From Berberis thunbergii (Eukaryota > Streptophyta > Magnoliopsida > Ranunculales > Berberidaceae): a stretch of 64,000 nt of DNA. The DNA lies in contig QNQO01005887.1 of assembly GCA_003290165.1 (NCBI GenBank), positions 1 to 64,000 of the forward strand, read 5' to 3'. The translations under genes and the position numbers were made by a program. Shown piece by piece: positions 1-11,906 of this stretch; positions within the stretch are counted from its first letter, which is position 1; the number at the start of each line of letters is the position of its first letter. A model generated the notes under the pieces. That model saw only the letters and a list, made by a program, of their open reading frames with translations, was not told the DNA's origin and ran no database searches.

Positions 1-2200
1 GATATTTCTCATAACAATCTCCTTCTTTATAGAGATGTGTTCGTGGAGGCGTAACTCCCTCCGCAATTCTTTTTTATGCAACGTTCATCTTTTTTATGAA
101 AGAAATAATGTTGGGCCTGGATTCGGGCTTTTATTATGTCTTATTATAGTGGGCATTGTTGGGCCTCTATAGTTGGCTTTAACCTTTTTGGGTTTACGAG
201 CTGACCCAATAGATGAGACGTTAGATTCTCGTGATGGATGTTTTCTGCCACATGTATGACTTCGATGACAGTCTAGTTTGATGTATCATCGCACTCTACT
301 CATGAAATGACAACAAGTCGGACAAGAAACAAGTACCACAACAGAAACAAACTAATAGAAAAAAAAAAAAAAAAAGCATTGGCGTTTTGATGAATACGCG
401 CTGAACCCATTACATAAAAAGCAAAACGACGATATGAGCATCGAAGATCTGAATCAAACAGGGCAGGAGTTGGTAAAGATAGGGCCTTGGCTCAGAATTC
501 ATGTCGATGATGATGACAAGAGGATGAATTCATAGTGGGTGATGACCTTTGTTTTTTTCATCGTTGAGGTGTTCCATTGCTTCAAACACTTGGTGGTCGA
601 CGTCTCCTCCGACCCCTTTGATTCCTTGCCGATTTGCTTTTTCTCTTCAGTGATATCTTCGAAACCATCGATCGATATGGAGATGAAACTCTATTCTTCT
701 GCTATGTTTCAACAAACCCCAAGTTGGAGAGATTGTCAAGCGATTTTGAGACATGCCTTCCATTTCCAAGCCCAACTATCTGATCCCCCCCCCCCCCACC
801 CAACTTACATTATTTGATCCTCCTCCCATGAACAAATAATACTTAATTTACACTAATTTGACCCAGGAAATTGAATGGTGTCCGAAAATTTCGAGCAGTT
901 TTTGCTCAATTATTATGTCTGTAGGTTCAATAGTAAAGGGGGAGGAAGAAGGAGGGTGGTGGCGAGACTGCAAAGCAAAGGAGGAAGGGGAGGGTGGCAG
1001 TGGGGCTGTGAAATAGAGGAAGGAGTGGAGGAAGAAAAAAGTTTTCTTTTTCTTTTTTTTTTAGTAAAATATGTACAAAAGGGTAAGTTGGACTTTTTGA
1101 AAAAATTGATGGAGTGTTTTTTAGTCAATGGAGTTGAACTCACTATCATGGGTGTTAGATTATAATACAAAAATTAATGGAGGTCAAATATGAATAGCAA
1201 TAAACAAATGAGTGTCAAATGAAAAATAATCCCAATTTTTTCTTGCCTTTAATTTTCTTTTCAACAATAAGTTTTAATTTTGTAAAATCATGTCAGTATT
1301 CAAGGAACTTTTCATATTTTCTTAATAAATTCAACACAATGATTATTTTATTTTATTTTATCGATTGATAAACTTGGATTGTGCTTAGGTCGAACCCTTG
1401 GATTATGCTTAGATCGAACCCATTTTACAATCTTTGCCTAAATATTTTTTTTTAGTTTGGACTTAATTAAAAATCCATTTGGTCTTCCTCACCTAAATTT
1501 CTGACTTTGCACTGCTAGTAGGGCGTCTTAAGAATAAATGTGACTAGGGTTACAAGCTAGGCCAGACTTCCTTAAGAACATTTATTAAGAGTCAGACCCC
1601 TAGCGCCATATCGGTGCCAGGGGAGCCTAAAAATGTGATAAAGATGAAGGAGAAGAAGAGATAAAGAAAAGAAGATGATAAAGGGTCTTGAAACTCCCGT
1701 GGTGCTAGGGGCTGATGTGGTGCTAGGGGCTGACTGTCAAGAATTGTTGCTTCCTTAAAGAACACCTTGACCATGACACCACTATCTTTACCATAGGGTC
1801 AAAATGTAATTCTAACTAAATGTCAATGCACTGAACATGGTCTTAGCACCTAGATACATTATTCTAAACTTGTCTTAAAAAATTGTGAAAACATAACTCA
1901 AAATCATTGTCAACTATGGTTAGGGCAAAAGCATTATAAATGAGAATCCAAAACTGCAGTCCGCTTTAGCAGCCAGGAAAAGCGTATTTAAAATCACACA
2001 CACGCTTTTGACTTGCTTAGAAAGAAATAACTGCCAATTTCGCGTTTTTGAAACCCCAAAACAAAACCCGCGTCGCGTGAGGGAATGAATGAAAGCGCTA
2101 CACCGCTTAACTAACAAGGAAGGACAAAAACTTAAATAATTAAAACTAAACAACTGACCGACAATTTAATCAATATATTTGTCCTCACCACAAAAAAATC
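1..2200. other. Intergenic, no gene supported
   Basis: AT-rich sequence with a poly-A run (about 360-374), a poly-C run (about 786-799) and purine-rich stretches. Open frames here are short and low-complexity. A 33-codon + frame at 434-535 contains a GPWLR motif that faintly recalls plant retrotransposon gag-like proteins, but it is too short to call. An 18-bp direct repeat (GTGGTGCTAGGGGCTGAY) occurs twice in tandem at 1699-1734. Confidence 0.5.
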
Positions 2201-2245
2201 AATAAATGAGTTGGTGTGTGACGTGAAGCTGGAGCCAATAGTCCT

Positions 2246-2255
2246 GACACGTGTC
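2246..2255. promoter_or_regulatory. Palindromic G-box upstream of the LysM gene
   Basis: The perfect palindrome GACACGTGTC contains the CACGTG core bound by plant bZIP and bHLH factors (also an ABRE core, ACGTG). It lies about 425 bases before the first plausible ATG of the LysM gene. A role in that promoter is inference. Confidence 0.45.
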
Positions 2256-2671
2256 CTATTCACAGTGTGAAAAATAAAAAGTTGGGAGATTTATTTTGGT
2301 TTTGTCTATCCCTCCGTTTAATTGGGTTTTCCTTTCATTTCTGTGTTCCTCCTCGTTAATCAGAGCACGCATCTTCAAGACTAAATTGGCACAAAACCGG
2401 AGGACAAAGTGGAAAATATTTTTCTCCTCGCCTCTTCTCCACAACAACACTTACTATTCCGATACATCAACAATACAATTTGTGGTTCGAAAAACGTTAC
2501 AATTGGCATCGAAACGTCTGCTGTGCATTGCGGGATCCGTGAAGTGAGAGGTGAGTTTTTGCGTTTGGGGAAGAAAATTGAGGTTGGTTCCCTGATCGAA
2601 TATGAAGGGAAGAAAAAGAGATTATTATTAGGGTGGGTTGTTGAAGAGGAGGAGGAGGAGGAGATATGCAG

Positions 2672-5600
2672 ATGGATAAAAGTAGACGTGATCATGTGAA
2701 CAGTTTCAGTTGCGATAATTTGTTGGATCGAGGGCTGCTTCGTCCAGGGAGAAGGGAATTCGACGACAATGGTGTCTTCGCCCAATAATTTGCTGAATTC
2801 CCTCATCTTCACCGAATGGCGGTGTCGGTGGGGTTAATTTCATTGAACATAAGGTTTCCAAGATGGATACACTTGCTGGTGTCGCAATCAAATATGGTGT
2901 TGAGGTTTTTTATTTTTTAATTTTTTTTTATCAATAAATCCCGCATTTCCTCCTTCTTAGGATGGATCAATTTCGATGATTCATTGTGTTTCCTATTTTT
3001 TTTTTAATCAACATGTCGAATTTCGGATTTAATTGAACAGGGCAAATTTTAATACTTTCGGTGATTCATTTCTGTAAAATTTAGTTTTCATTTTGAATTT
3101 TATGGCATCGGATTGAAGAGGATGAATTCTATAGGTTCTGAAGAAGAATTTCGGAGCTGAAGTTGTCGGCGAGAATTTTAAACAAAAAAAAATAAGTTTT
3201 TATTTTATTTTTTAAATTAGTTTATTGAGGAGAACAGCTTTCCAAATTTTATTATTGAGACCTGTCATTTTATTTCCAGATTGCCAAAATGATTAGTGAT
3301 ATTTCATTCTGTTCAGGTCTTTAGTATCTTTCTACAACTCTGTTTTATGTCTTTCTTTATTGGGCAACTCAGGCTCACATTTTCTTCTTTTTTATTTGCA
3401 CTGCATTGTGTTTTTTGACGACCCAAAATGAACTGATGATTATTCAAGATTGGTTATCAAAGTTTTGTTAACAGTTTGGATTGATTTTTTGTTTGAGCAC
3501 TCAAAAATTTTCCATCACTTGTGGGTTGGTGGTGAGAAGGAATGAAACTATATGAAAATGTTAGGCATTGTCAGAAGACTTCATCTGTGATTGTTGGACC
3601 AGCCATATGTTTGACTTTGCTCTGAAATTTGGTCTTTTTAATGTGATTGGAGCGTTCCATTAATGTGCACATGAATTGTTTGAGGGTGACGATATTTATG
3701 TGCCAGTGACCGCACTGTATTTTGTATGAATATGGATGTTATCAATTTTTGAAAGACATTCGAGAAGGAAAGTTCCTTAAATTCTGAAGAAGAAATTTGA
3801 AACAGAAATTATTAGCATTAAAAAAAAACCAGTATTGTTTATGTCGTTTACCTGAACAGTTTTCTCATATCTGATGTTTACCTGAACAGTTTCTCATATC
3901 TGGTTTTCTATTACGTTTGATTGATAGTCACTTCCAAATTAGATTGCCAAACTGAAGAGTAATTTTTTGTTTTGCTCGGGTCTTTGTGTACTTGAAGCCA
4001 CTCTGTTTTACATCTTTTTGTTGGCCAACTTATCAGCCTACTCTTTGTTCCTTTTTATGTGATGAGTCGTGAACATTAAAGATGGGTTGTCACATTTTTT
4101 TTTCTTTATTTGATAAATTACTCCATCAGTTGTATATATTTACCTTTTTTTTGGGGCCGGTGGTTGATGTTAAGGGCGAAAAAAACTACATGTGATTAAC
4201 TTGCTCAAAATATTGGCATTTTCTTGGATTGCAATATTTGATTGATTGGGCATTCTTTAACTAATATGCACATTAAATGAAGAGGAATTCTAAATGTCGA
4301 GGAAACAGGCGAGGAAACGGGCGAGGGACGGGACGTGGCGGGGTGGGTGGGGTGGGGACCGTCCACCCCGCTCAAGATGCGTGCCGTTGTTTTGGTGCGC
4401 GCATCTCGAGCGGGTGGACGGTCCCCACTCCGCCACGTCCCGTCCCTCGCATGTTTCCTCGACACTTAGAAGCGCTCTTAAATGAATTATTTGAGGTTTC
4501 TGATATAGAGGCACTGCTATCCAGAATGTATTTTCTTATATTATTTTGATATCTTTGCTGATTAGGGATGTTGCGTACTGGTTCCTCTGTCATCTGTTGT
4601 GTTCGAGGATTTCTGCACTTTTTCTGTGTAAATTATGTCATTGAATCTTTTCGGGAATGCATGCGTAGGTTGTTATTATTAAAACGTTTGAGATGATTAG
4701 TTTCCATAACTAGATGTGGTTTGGCTGTAACTTTTTAGGTGGCAGACATTAAAAGGATGAATGGCTTGGTTACAGATCTTCAAATGTTTGCTCTCAAGTC
4801 TCTTCAGATACCGTTACCAGGAAGGCATCCACCATCAGCTGTTTTGTCAAACGGTTCCGTTATCCCAGGGTAATCCTGCGTTCATATATTTATTATAACT
4901 ACATTTTATTTTATTTTCACCACAGAAGGTAATCTCTTTTGGATTCAGTTAGAGTCCCGTCAAATAATACACCTCTGAGCCTAATGTATGCATTCCTTCA
5001 GTGATCCAGTTTAGATTAATATGTATTGCTAGGGTAGTATGTGCTTCAACAATATGACGCAACTTGGTAGTTGATAAAATGGAATCTTCCAATCGCTGTT
5101 TGACTTTCAATTCTAAACAATCCTTAAACTTGATACTTATCTTTATGGTCGAATCTTGTTCCTTCATATACACAGTATGGATCCAACCCTAGATTCTCGT
5201 AGATCTGAAACATCTGAATATGTGTTACATTTGCTGCAATGATAAATTTTGTTGTCCAAATAAATGTTGATATAAATAGTTAGATTGCGACCAATCTTTT
5301 TTTAGAGAGATGAGTATTTTGTCAACAGTGCAAAACAATCATAGAGCTGGAAATTTTTGGATTGGTTTGCTAAACCTGATCTAACTCGGACTGCTCACTA
5401 GATGACCCGAGTTAGAGTTGGAGTTTCTCTGGCTCACTCGAGTTTGTTCGGTTCAGCTTGGCCAGCCTAACCAGACGAAGTTATTTGAGTTTCTTATTAT
5501 TTTATTTGCTACATAAGATCATCTACAATGCCTTATTCTTCCTGATTTTATTTCAGGGAAAACGGGCTCGACCAAACCCCACCCAGAAGGCGTTCCGAAG

Positions 5601-6361
5601 TAATAGAATCTTTAGAATCCCTCAGATTGAATTCCCCCAAGCGGAAAGTTTCTCCAGCCATGAGCAGTCTGCAGGGCTACTATGGCCTCAAACCACCTAA
5701 TCCCAAACGTACCGAAGAAAGCTCAGAGATGGCAGTTTATAGCACAGACGGAGCTCTGTATTTGGAGGATGGAATGGCGCATCCCAAATCATCGGCGTTT
5801 CCCGAACAACTAAATCTGCATAGAAAGTCAAGAAGCCTAATTAATGGCTTTTCAAAAGATGAGTTGGCTCAGGATGTACCAGTTACAGATGTTGTGAGAG
5901 ACGGGGATGGTGAGAAATCAAATGAGAAGTCTGTCCGCAGACGTCAAAAGGCTGAAACTGACATTGGTTATCGCACCCCAGAGAAGCTGTTGAAGGAGGA
6001 TAATAGTGGTGGCAGTGGTTTCTCAGGAAAAACAGGAAAGAGTCTGAATTTGAGACCGAAATCCACAAATCGAATTGCTCTGGCTGCAGACACTGATTCC
6101 GGTTGGTTGAAACCTATGCCGATTGGACTAGGAGAGACTCTTGCCACCAACATCGGCATCTTTGATGGATTCAGGAAATCATCGAGTACATCAAACTTGC
6201 AGGACCAAGAAAGAAATGGCTCTTCATCAATTTGGCAAACTTCAAAGTGGAGCTTAAAACCAGATTTACAGGCACTCTCAGCAGCAACCATTGCTAGACC
6301 AATTTTTGATGGGTTGCCAAAACCAGTGACAGGCAGGAGGAACAAAGCAGCTCTTGATTAG
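2672..6361 (+). CDS. LysM domain-containing protein, N-terminal frame broken
   Basis: Three exons, about 2672-2904, 4739-4869 and 5557-6361, with GT-AG introns of 1.8 and 0.7 kb. Exons 2 and 3 join in phase (exon 2 ends GG, exon 3 supplies G). The LysM core is split over exons 1 and 2: FIEHKVSKMDTLAGVAIKYG, then VADIKRMNGLVTDLQ and a PLPGRHPP motif. This matches the plant family of intracellular proteins annotated as peptidoglycan-binding LysM proteins (from memory, Arabidopsis At5g08200 and At5g23130, about 400 residues). Exon 3 codes a long Ser/Lys-rich tail with GYYGLKPP, a MAVYSTDGALYLEDG block and RRRQKAETDIGYRTPEKLL, ending at TAG 6359-6361. No signal peptide or membrane segment is visible, so this is not a receptor-like LysM protein; its function is unknown. 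Oddity: an ATG at 2672 opens a plausible N-terminus (MDKSRRDH...), but that frame stops at 2786, and the LysM frame has TGA at 2794-2796 with no ATG between it and the domain. Confidence 0.85.
3136..4500. repeat. Degenerate tandem duplication in LysM intron 1
   Basis: Two diverged copies of about 550-650 bases lie head to tail. Matching landmarks in order are TTCTGAAGAAGAA (3136 and 3782), GATTGCCAAA (about 3280 and 3942), and a block containing AATRTGCACAT followed by TTTGAGG (about 3660 and 4265). Copy 2 is interrupted near its end by the foldback element at 4282-4477. A smaller repeat of GTTTACCTGAACAGTTT(T)CTCATATCT occurs twice at about 3845-3901. Confidence 0.65.
4282..4477. mobile_element. 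Mutator-type foldback MITE with 9-bp TSD
   Basis: A GC-rich 196-bp palindromic element in LysM intron 1. The arms begin GAGGAATTCTAAATGTCGAGG on the left and, read inward from the right, GAGCGCTTCTAAGTGTCGAGG; pairing continues through GGGACGGGACGTGGCGG to a small loop. It is flanked by a perfect 9-bp direct repeat TTAAATGAA (4273-4281 and 4478-4486). A 9-bp duplication with ends beginning GAG is the signature of Mutator-like elements. It carries no coding capacity. Confidence 0.85.
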
Positions 6362-8280
6362 TCACTCTTTGCACGGAAATGGTGTTATATTTATTTTTTG
6401 GTTGGTTCTGATTCGAGTACAATCAGATTCCTTCTCGAGGCCTTCAATTGAGCAAGGTTTATACGGTATAGAGTTTAGAAGAGAAAATTTAGAAATTAAA
6501 GTTATCAAAGTGAAAGGGAAATATGAGATCTTTCTTCCAATTTCTATTGGCTTACATGATTGCCAATTACCCGCTTTTTTAGTGGCAAATCACAAATGGA
6601 GTCTAGAAAAAGTTGCAGAAGACAACTGTAAATTGCCTTGTGTGCTTGTACAAGTTCCTACATTTTGAAGTGTAGTATCATTCCTAGTTGCAGTTTAAAA
6701 TCCATTCTAATTGGCATTTGGTTATAGCACACATATTAAGACTGTTATTTCAACTCTTATATGTTCACTCATCTCCTAGTTATATTTGACATTCCATTTA
6801 TTCTAGATTTTCATTACCATATCTTGTACCTGTCAATTCTTGATCTTTGATATTGTTCTTGTAGTACTTAATATGGTTTTTGGTTTAAGAAGTTGATGCG
6901 AATTGAGACGGTTTAAACAGAGTCCTTTGACCATGGAGTATCAATCAGAGTGCGCAGAACAAAATAGGGCAAAAAGGTTATTTGTTAGCTGCTACTTCTG
7001 GTTCATGAAGATATCTCTTGTTTCCTTTCTGACATAAAACCTTTCTTTAGTGTTAGGTTGATGGTGTTTTTCACTTTTTCAGCCTCGGTGCTTCTTCTCG
7101 AACCGTGCAATCTATAATTCTCAATTAGTTTGATATACTTGTTTTTATTTGGTTTGCCTTTTTCTCATGACAATTACCCCCCCAACCTCCCCATCTTTTG
7201 GTCTCCCTTTTTTCTCTCATTTTTGTTTTTTATTTTATTTATTTATTATTTCTCTCCTTGGCCTTGTTCACTATCTCCTTTATTTTATTTATTTATTTTT
7301 ATCTTTCCTTCATGGAGCAATGGAACACATTAGCCACATCATTTCACCAATATCAAATAATGTGGCAAAATCCTATAAAAATTAAAATAAACTAGCTTGA
7401 GTGAGAGCTAAATGAGAGATGCTACAGTATAGAATATGCAAAAAAAAAAAAAAAATTCCTCACAGGTTTGAGGAAAAAGCGCACAAATGCGCCTTGTTAC
7501 CAATCTTCCCAACCCCAACACTATTGGAACAGAGAACAGGTCTTGTTATTAGAACTCCTAAAATACGTTGTTATTATGTTGAAAACACATTGTTTAACTT
7601 GTTTCTGGCCAGTGTACTTAACCCAGTTACCAAAAGTCATACCGTCTGTAGCCATAGATAAGAACAAACAGGCAACGAAAGGGGGGGAAGATGAAAGACT
7701 TTTAAGAATGTTCAATGAAGCAATTCCAGGAAAGTTTTTATGAGTTGAGCAAGCTAGTGTATCTTGGACCAAAGTGTTTCTAAAGCAGCTACATGGATTA
7801 ACAGACAAGTCTCTGCCCAGTCATCCAGAGTACTGCTGCAGAGGAAGTTATCTTCAGTTTGTTCGATTTTGTCCCTCATCTGGAACAAATTTGCTCAGTT
7901 AGCAGTGTTTATGGCAAGCATAGACAGTGAATGTTTCTGGATTTTTCATCAAAACAAAATTATACTAAACTCTATTTTCCTTGTTCATGGTACCCTTCGA
8001 TAATAAGATTTTAGAGTTTAACATTTGCATCACATTCCATGAACAAAGATTTTAAATCTGGGATTAGCACGTAAACCTCAAATGCAGTTCAAATCTTGGA
8101 CAGTGAGATGCCATTTATACATTTTACTATTATCCGATTTATGTACTGATTACATCTCGAGGCTGTGGAAGAAACAACTTATAATCAAAAGCAACACCAA
8201 ACTGTCAAAAACTGTTAAATCGAAGAAAATCACATTTTAAATTATAGTGAGTCTTCTGAGAATATTTTCACAGGATGACA
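6362..8280. other. LysM gene 3' flank, no further gene
   Basis: The stretch after the stop codon is presumably 3' UTR for a few hundred bases; no poly-A signal can be assigned with certainty. A pyrimidine-rich tract fills about 7140-7310. The open frames here are low-complexity or lack recognisable domains. Confidence 0.4.
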
Positions 8281-8293
8281 TTTATACATACGA

Positions 8294-8938
8294 GGAATGC
8301 TAGCTACCTTCTGCAATTACCTTCTCCCACCTTCTCTCTTCTTTGAATAACATGTGTCCTCCGAGTCTTAAATCCTATAATTAAAGGAAAGATAATCATA
8401 TCAATCAAAAGTTAGTATATAATTAAAAAAAAAAATTCTTTGTTCACCCTATTATAATAATTATAAAAAACACTAAATAAGGTTACGAGATCGAAAATTC
8501 TAGCAATTCATATTCATCTACACCCCCTTTGCTCCATTTTTATAAGTTTTGCTTCTAGATGATTTTGAGTTGTCTTTCTAAAACGAAGTTTTCTCCCTCC
8601 AAACCTTCGAGCACTAAGCATCTTTCTTTGTGATCTATTAATTTATTTCTACAACTAATGTGGAGGGAGAAGATACAAAGACACAAATAGAGAAAACTTA
8701 AAAGAATAGAAATAAAACCCTTGAAGATGAATATATGAAAATTTATCACATTGGCTAGTCATTTTCATAATTAAAAAAGAAGGTAAATAAAATATTAACT
8801 TTTTCAATTAAATATCAAGATTTAATCGAAGAAAGAATGGATGATTCCATTTCCATTATTTATGGGATTTAATACTTGAAGATACATGTCACTAGATGAA
8901 GAGAAAAGGTGAAAAAGAGAAATCAGGTAGGTAGCATT
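8294..8938. mobile_element. Long-TIR MITE, no TSD found
   Basis: The left end (AATGCTAGCTACCTTCT..., 8296 onward) and the reverse complement of the right end (AATGCTACCTACCTGAT..., ending 8938) stay alignable for about 80 bases through ACATGTRTCYTC and TATTAAATCC-like motifs. The internal part is AT-rich and non-coding. Long terminal inverted repeats suggest a Mutator-like origin, but no matching target-site duplication could be found, so the family is unsure. Confidence 0.55.
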
Positions 8939-9302
8939 TTCATTGTGAAAATACTAGAAAATCAGGTTTTGCAACTAGAGTAACGTGGTGTGATCTTGAA
9001 AGAATAATGAAATTTTCAAAGTGTTTATGTTCATCTCAATGTTGTAAAAAACTCCTCTGATGATGCATGATTTGCAAAACCTGATTGCAAAACATACGAT
9101 ATACTTTCTTTTATTTTTCACCGGTCAACATTAGGATAGTCTATAGATTCATTCTTCTTTTTGGTACAAAATATTTTTAACTGGTCCTTTTATAGATAAA
9201 TGATGTCCAAATTGAAATACTTACCATATTTATTTATTAATTTAATAAAACAGCACAACAAAAGAAAACAAAAGAAGAAAACATTTAGATGTACCATCTC
9301 AA

Positions 9303-9515
9303 GTGGGTCCAAAGAAAAGGCCCACTGCTTGAATTGAATTCAGGCCTAGAAATCATCCCCTTCCCTCCCTCCCTCTCTCTCAAACAACTCCCTCTTACAT
9401 AAACAATCTAGAGCTCCTCCGCTGCAGACACAACTTCCATTTCCTCCGGCAATTCTTTTCTTCTGCTAGCATAGTTCTACCAAGATCTGATCATCATCGA
9501 TCAGGAGGTTAATTG
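9303..9515 (+). promoter_or_regulatory. Orphan promoter and 5' leader exon candidate
   Basis: GTGGGTCC (9303-9310) and GGCCCAC (9319-9325) are paired TCP-type/site-II-like boxes. They are followed by a CCCTCC/CTCTCT tract (about 9358-9382) typical of plant core promoters and leaders, then a CT-rich leader with no ATG. It ends in TTG before GTATGT at 9516, a strong plant 5' splice site. This is the usual look of a housekeeping gene with an intron in its 5' UTR. No coding exon was recognised downstream before the transposon nest at 10.7 kb. Confidence 0.4.
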
Positions 9516-10672
9516 GTATGTTTGTTCCTTCGTTTATCCTTTCTCAACTAGTAGGTTAAATCGTTTTTTTCACTTCATTTCATGCAAACAGAAAAGGTTA
9601 TCTTGTAAACGATTGTTAAATAAGGGTTTTGACGATACAGTAAACCCCAGATAAAATTATATAGGTTTTGAACTTAAAATTTAATTTACCGCAAGATTGT
9701 GTCCTTCATGCTAATGTTGTATCTCAAAGAACATGAAAACCATCAACATCTAATTCTAAGGCATCCCTTAGTTTACGAGGTTAACAATAACCTAATTAAA
9801 TGTCATTGTAACGGGTAGTGCTGCATGTTTTCCTTCAGATCAAACAAGTTAGGGCTTCATCCTCCACAGATTAATCAGACAGACGATTGTTATTATATGG
9901 ATTGAAAAAGGAAATACGTGATTTCCAACAAAAATCTTGTGGTTTATGGGCTTATTGTAAAAGAATTCAATGTATTTATTTGTCTGCAAATTTTGGGTAT
10001 GTCTTTTCTGTCATTAGCTTTGATTAGAAAATATTGGCGGCGCATATGATTAGCATTAATTAGAAAAGACATTTGTCGGTGCAGATGATAATAGAAACCA
10101 TTTACGACAACTTATTATACTCACTGATACATGTTTATTGCAACTTTGGCTACAGAAGTTGAATCAAACTGGTTAACAAAAGCCTAACTAGGAACGTAAA
10201 ATACGTTTTAGCTAGAATAGAGATACATCCATTGACAGCATTATATATAGCATTCCGTCCTCAGCTAGAGAGTTACTTATTACGTGTTGCGAGAAGATGT
10301 ATTGGGATGCATGATATCATTTGTAACAAATACATAAATACTCTTAGGTATTTAAGTGTGGTGATTAGCATTTAAGCAATCCTCTGGCTAGAAGATCATA
10401 GATGGTGGTTCCTCCATTAGAAAATTCTTCCCAAAACACAACAAAAGCTTGAACCTGTTATAATACCATGTGTGTTCTTACGACTAAAGGAAAACATTAG
10501 CAAGGAAATAATGGACTGGCAAAATGGATAAATTATGTAAAATATAATATTAAAAACCAATCCAGCACGAAAAACTCTAAATTAAATTTATGCACTCCAA
10601 CATATAATTATAGATATTACAGAAGTGCCCTTTCCTTTCCTTTTTGCACTACTTTAAAAATATTTTCTTAAA
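9516..10672. other. AT-rich non-coding stretch
   Basis: No frame of useful length and no recognisable motif. If the leader at 9303-9515 is real, this is the start of its first intron. Confidence 0.4.
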
Positions 10673-10923
10673 GGGTCAGTTTGATAGCCCGGAAACTTTG
10701 GCTGAAAAATCATTTTTTTCTAAAAGGCAAGCGTGTCGCTGGTGGATATAGAACCAAAGACGTGGGGGTTAAATCACCATAACCTTAACTATCCAACCAG
10801 GCTATACACGTTTTTTTTTTTGTTAAACCTCCAGAGGGGAGGGGCAACTATGGGATTTCAGACATTTATTACTTGATCAAAAACAACCTTATACACCTTT
10901 CAGGGGTACATGACGACTATACC

Positions 10924-11906
10924 CAGGGGCGGACCCAGGATTTTAGTCGAGGGGGGGCGAAATGGAAAATACTTATTAGTTGATAATAGGAGTTATCAAT
11001 GGTAAAGCCAAATTTTTTTTACCGAAGCTAGTAACTAATAAAAAAAATTCAACTATAAAAAATACAATGCATATATCAAATTGGATCCAAGTGTAGTCAA
11101 TTTTAAGCCAAAATAAGGTCACTATGCATAACCTTAGCAAAAAGCAAACAAGCATAATAACTATAATATATAACTAATATCATAAAAGAGTTTGTCTAGG
11201 CAGTCAGACTTTAAAACCATTTTTTGGCCAGGCTAGAGCATTTTTACACCTTTACCCATTCTCTTTAAAATACAATCACAAACATTATCTATAGAAGGGA
11301 TAGAAATGTAAAAAACTTAAAACCTGACCAAAAAGTGGCTATAAAGTCTGGTTGTCTAGAATTGAGAATCACAAAATAATTAGGATAAGTTCTAGGTGAA
11401 GCTAAAAAAATTTGAAATTTGCGAATCTAATATGATCATAATACAATTTCAAAGAAAAAATAGTTTATATGAGGCTCAAATTTTATACGAGTTAGCTAAT
11501 GGTATATATTTTTATTGAATTCTATCGTTATTATTTTAGATATTAATTTTAAATATTTTTTTGTTAGGGGTTTAATATCGCTTGTGAAAAACAATTCATT
11601 TATTTAATGTTAATAATTTTTTATTAAACTAAACATTTTTAATGTTTGCAATTACTAATAAAATTGCATTGAAAATCAAATAAAAAATGCACTCAAAGAG
11701 TATCGAACTCAGGTCTTTTACAAAAAGTGATAAACCTCCAACCACTACACCAACAAAGACATGTTTGAATATTTTCATAAACAATTAATTTATTGTATGC
11801 TACATTATATAATCGATTTTATAAGACTAAAATATATATACTAAAAATATTGTAAAAGTTGAGGGGGGCAGCTGCCCCCCCTGGTCCCTTAGTAGGTCCG
11901 CCCATG
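10924..11906. mobile_element. Non-autonomous hAT, 983 bp, 8-bp TSD
   Basis: It begins CAGGGGCGGACCCAGGATTT and ends ...GTCCGCCCATG, with ACTATACC repeated on both sides (10916-10923 and 11907-11914). It sits in the 3' UTR of the L1 at 10810-15993. It is non-coding and AT-rich. On -, it holds a tRNA-like A box (TGGTGTAGTGGTTGG, 11738-11752) and B box (GAGTTCGATACTC, 11698-11710). A relative lies inverted at 18651-19630. Confidence 0.88.

Noticed and set aside
2381..2812. 143-codon frame on - across the LysM 5' region
   Set aside because: Ser/His/Pro low-complexity, antisense to the leader and the MDKSRR segment; no domain.
11698..11752. tRNA gene on the basis of A and B boxes
   Set aside because: No acceptor stem or cloverleaf can be formed; the boxes lie inside a transposon.
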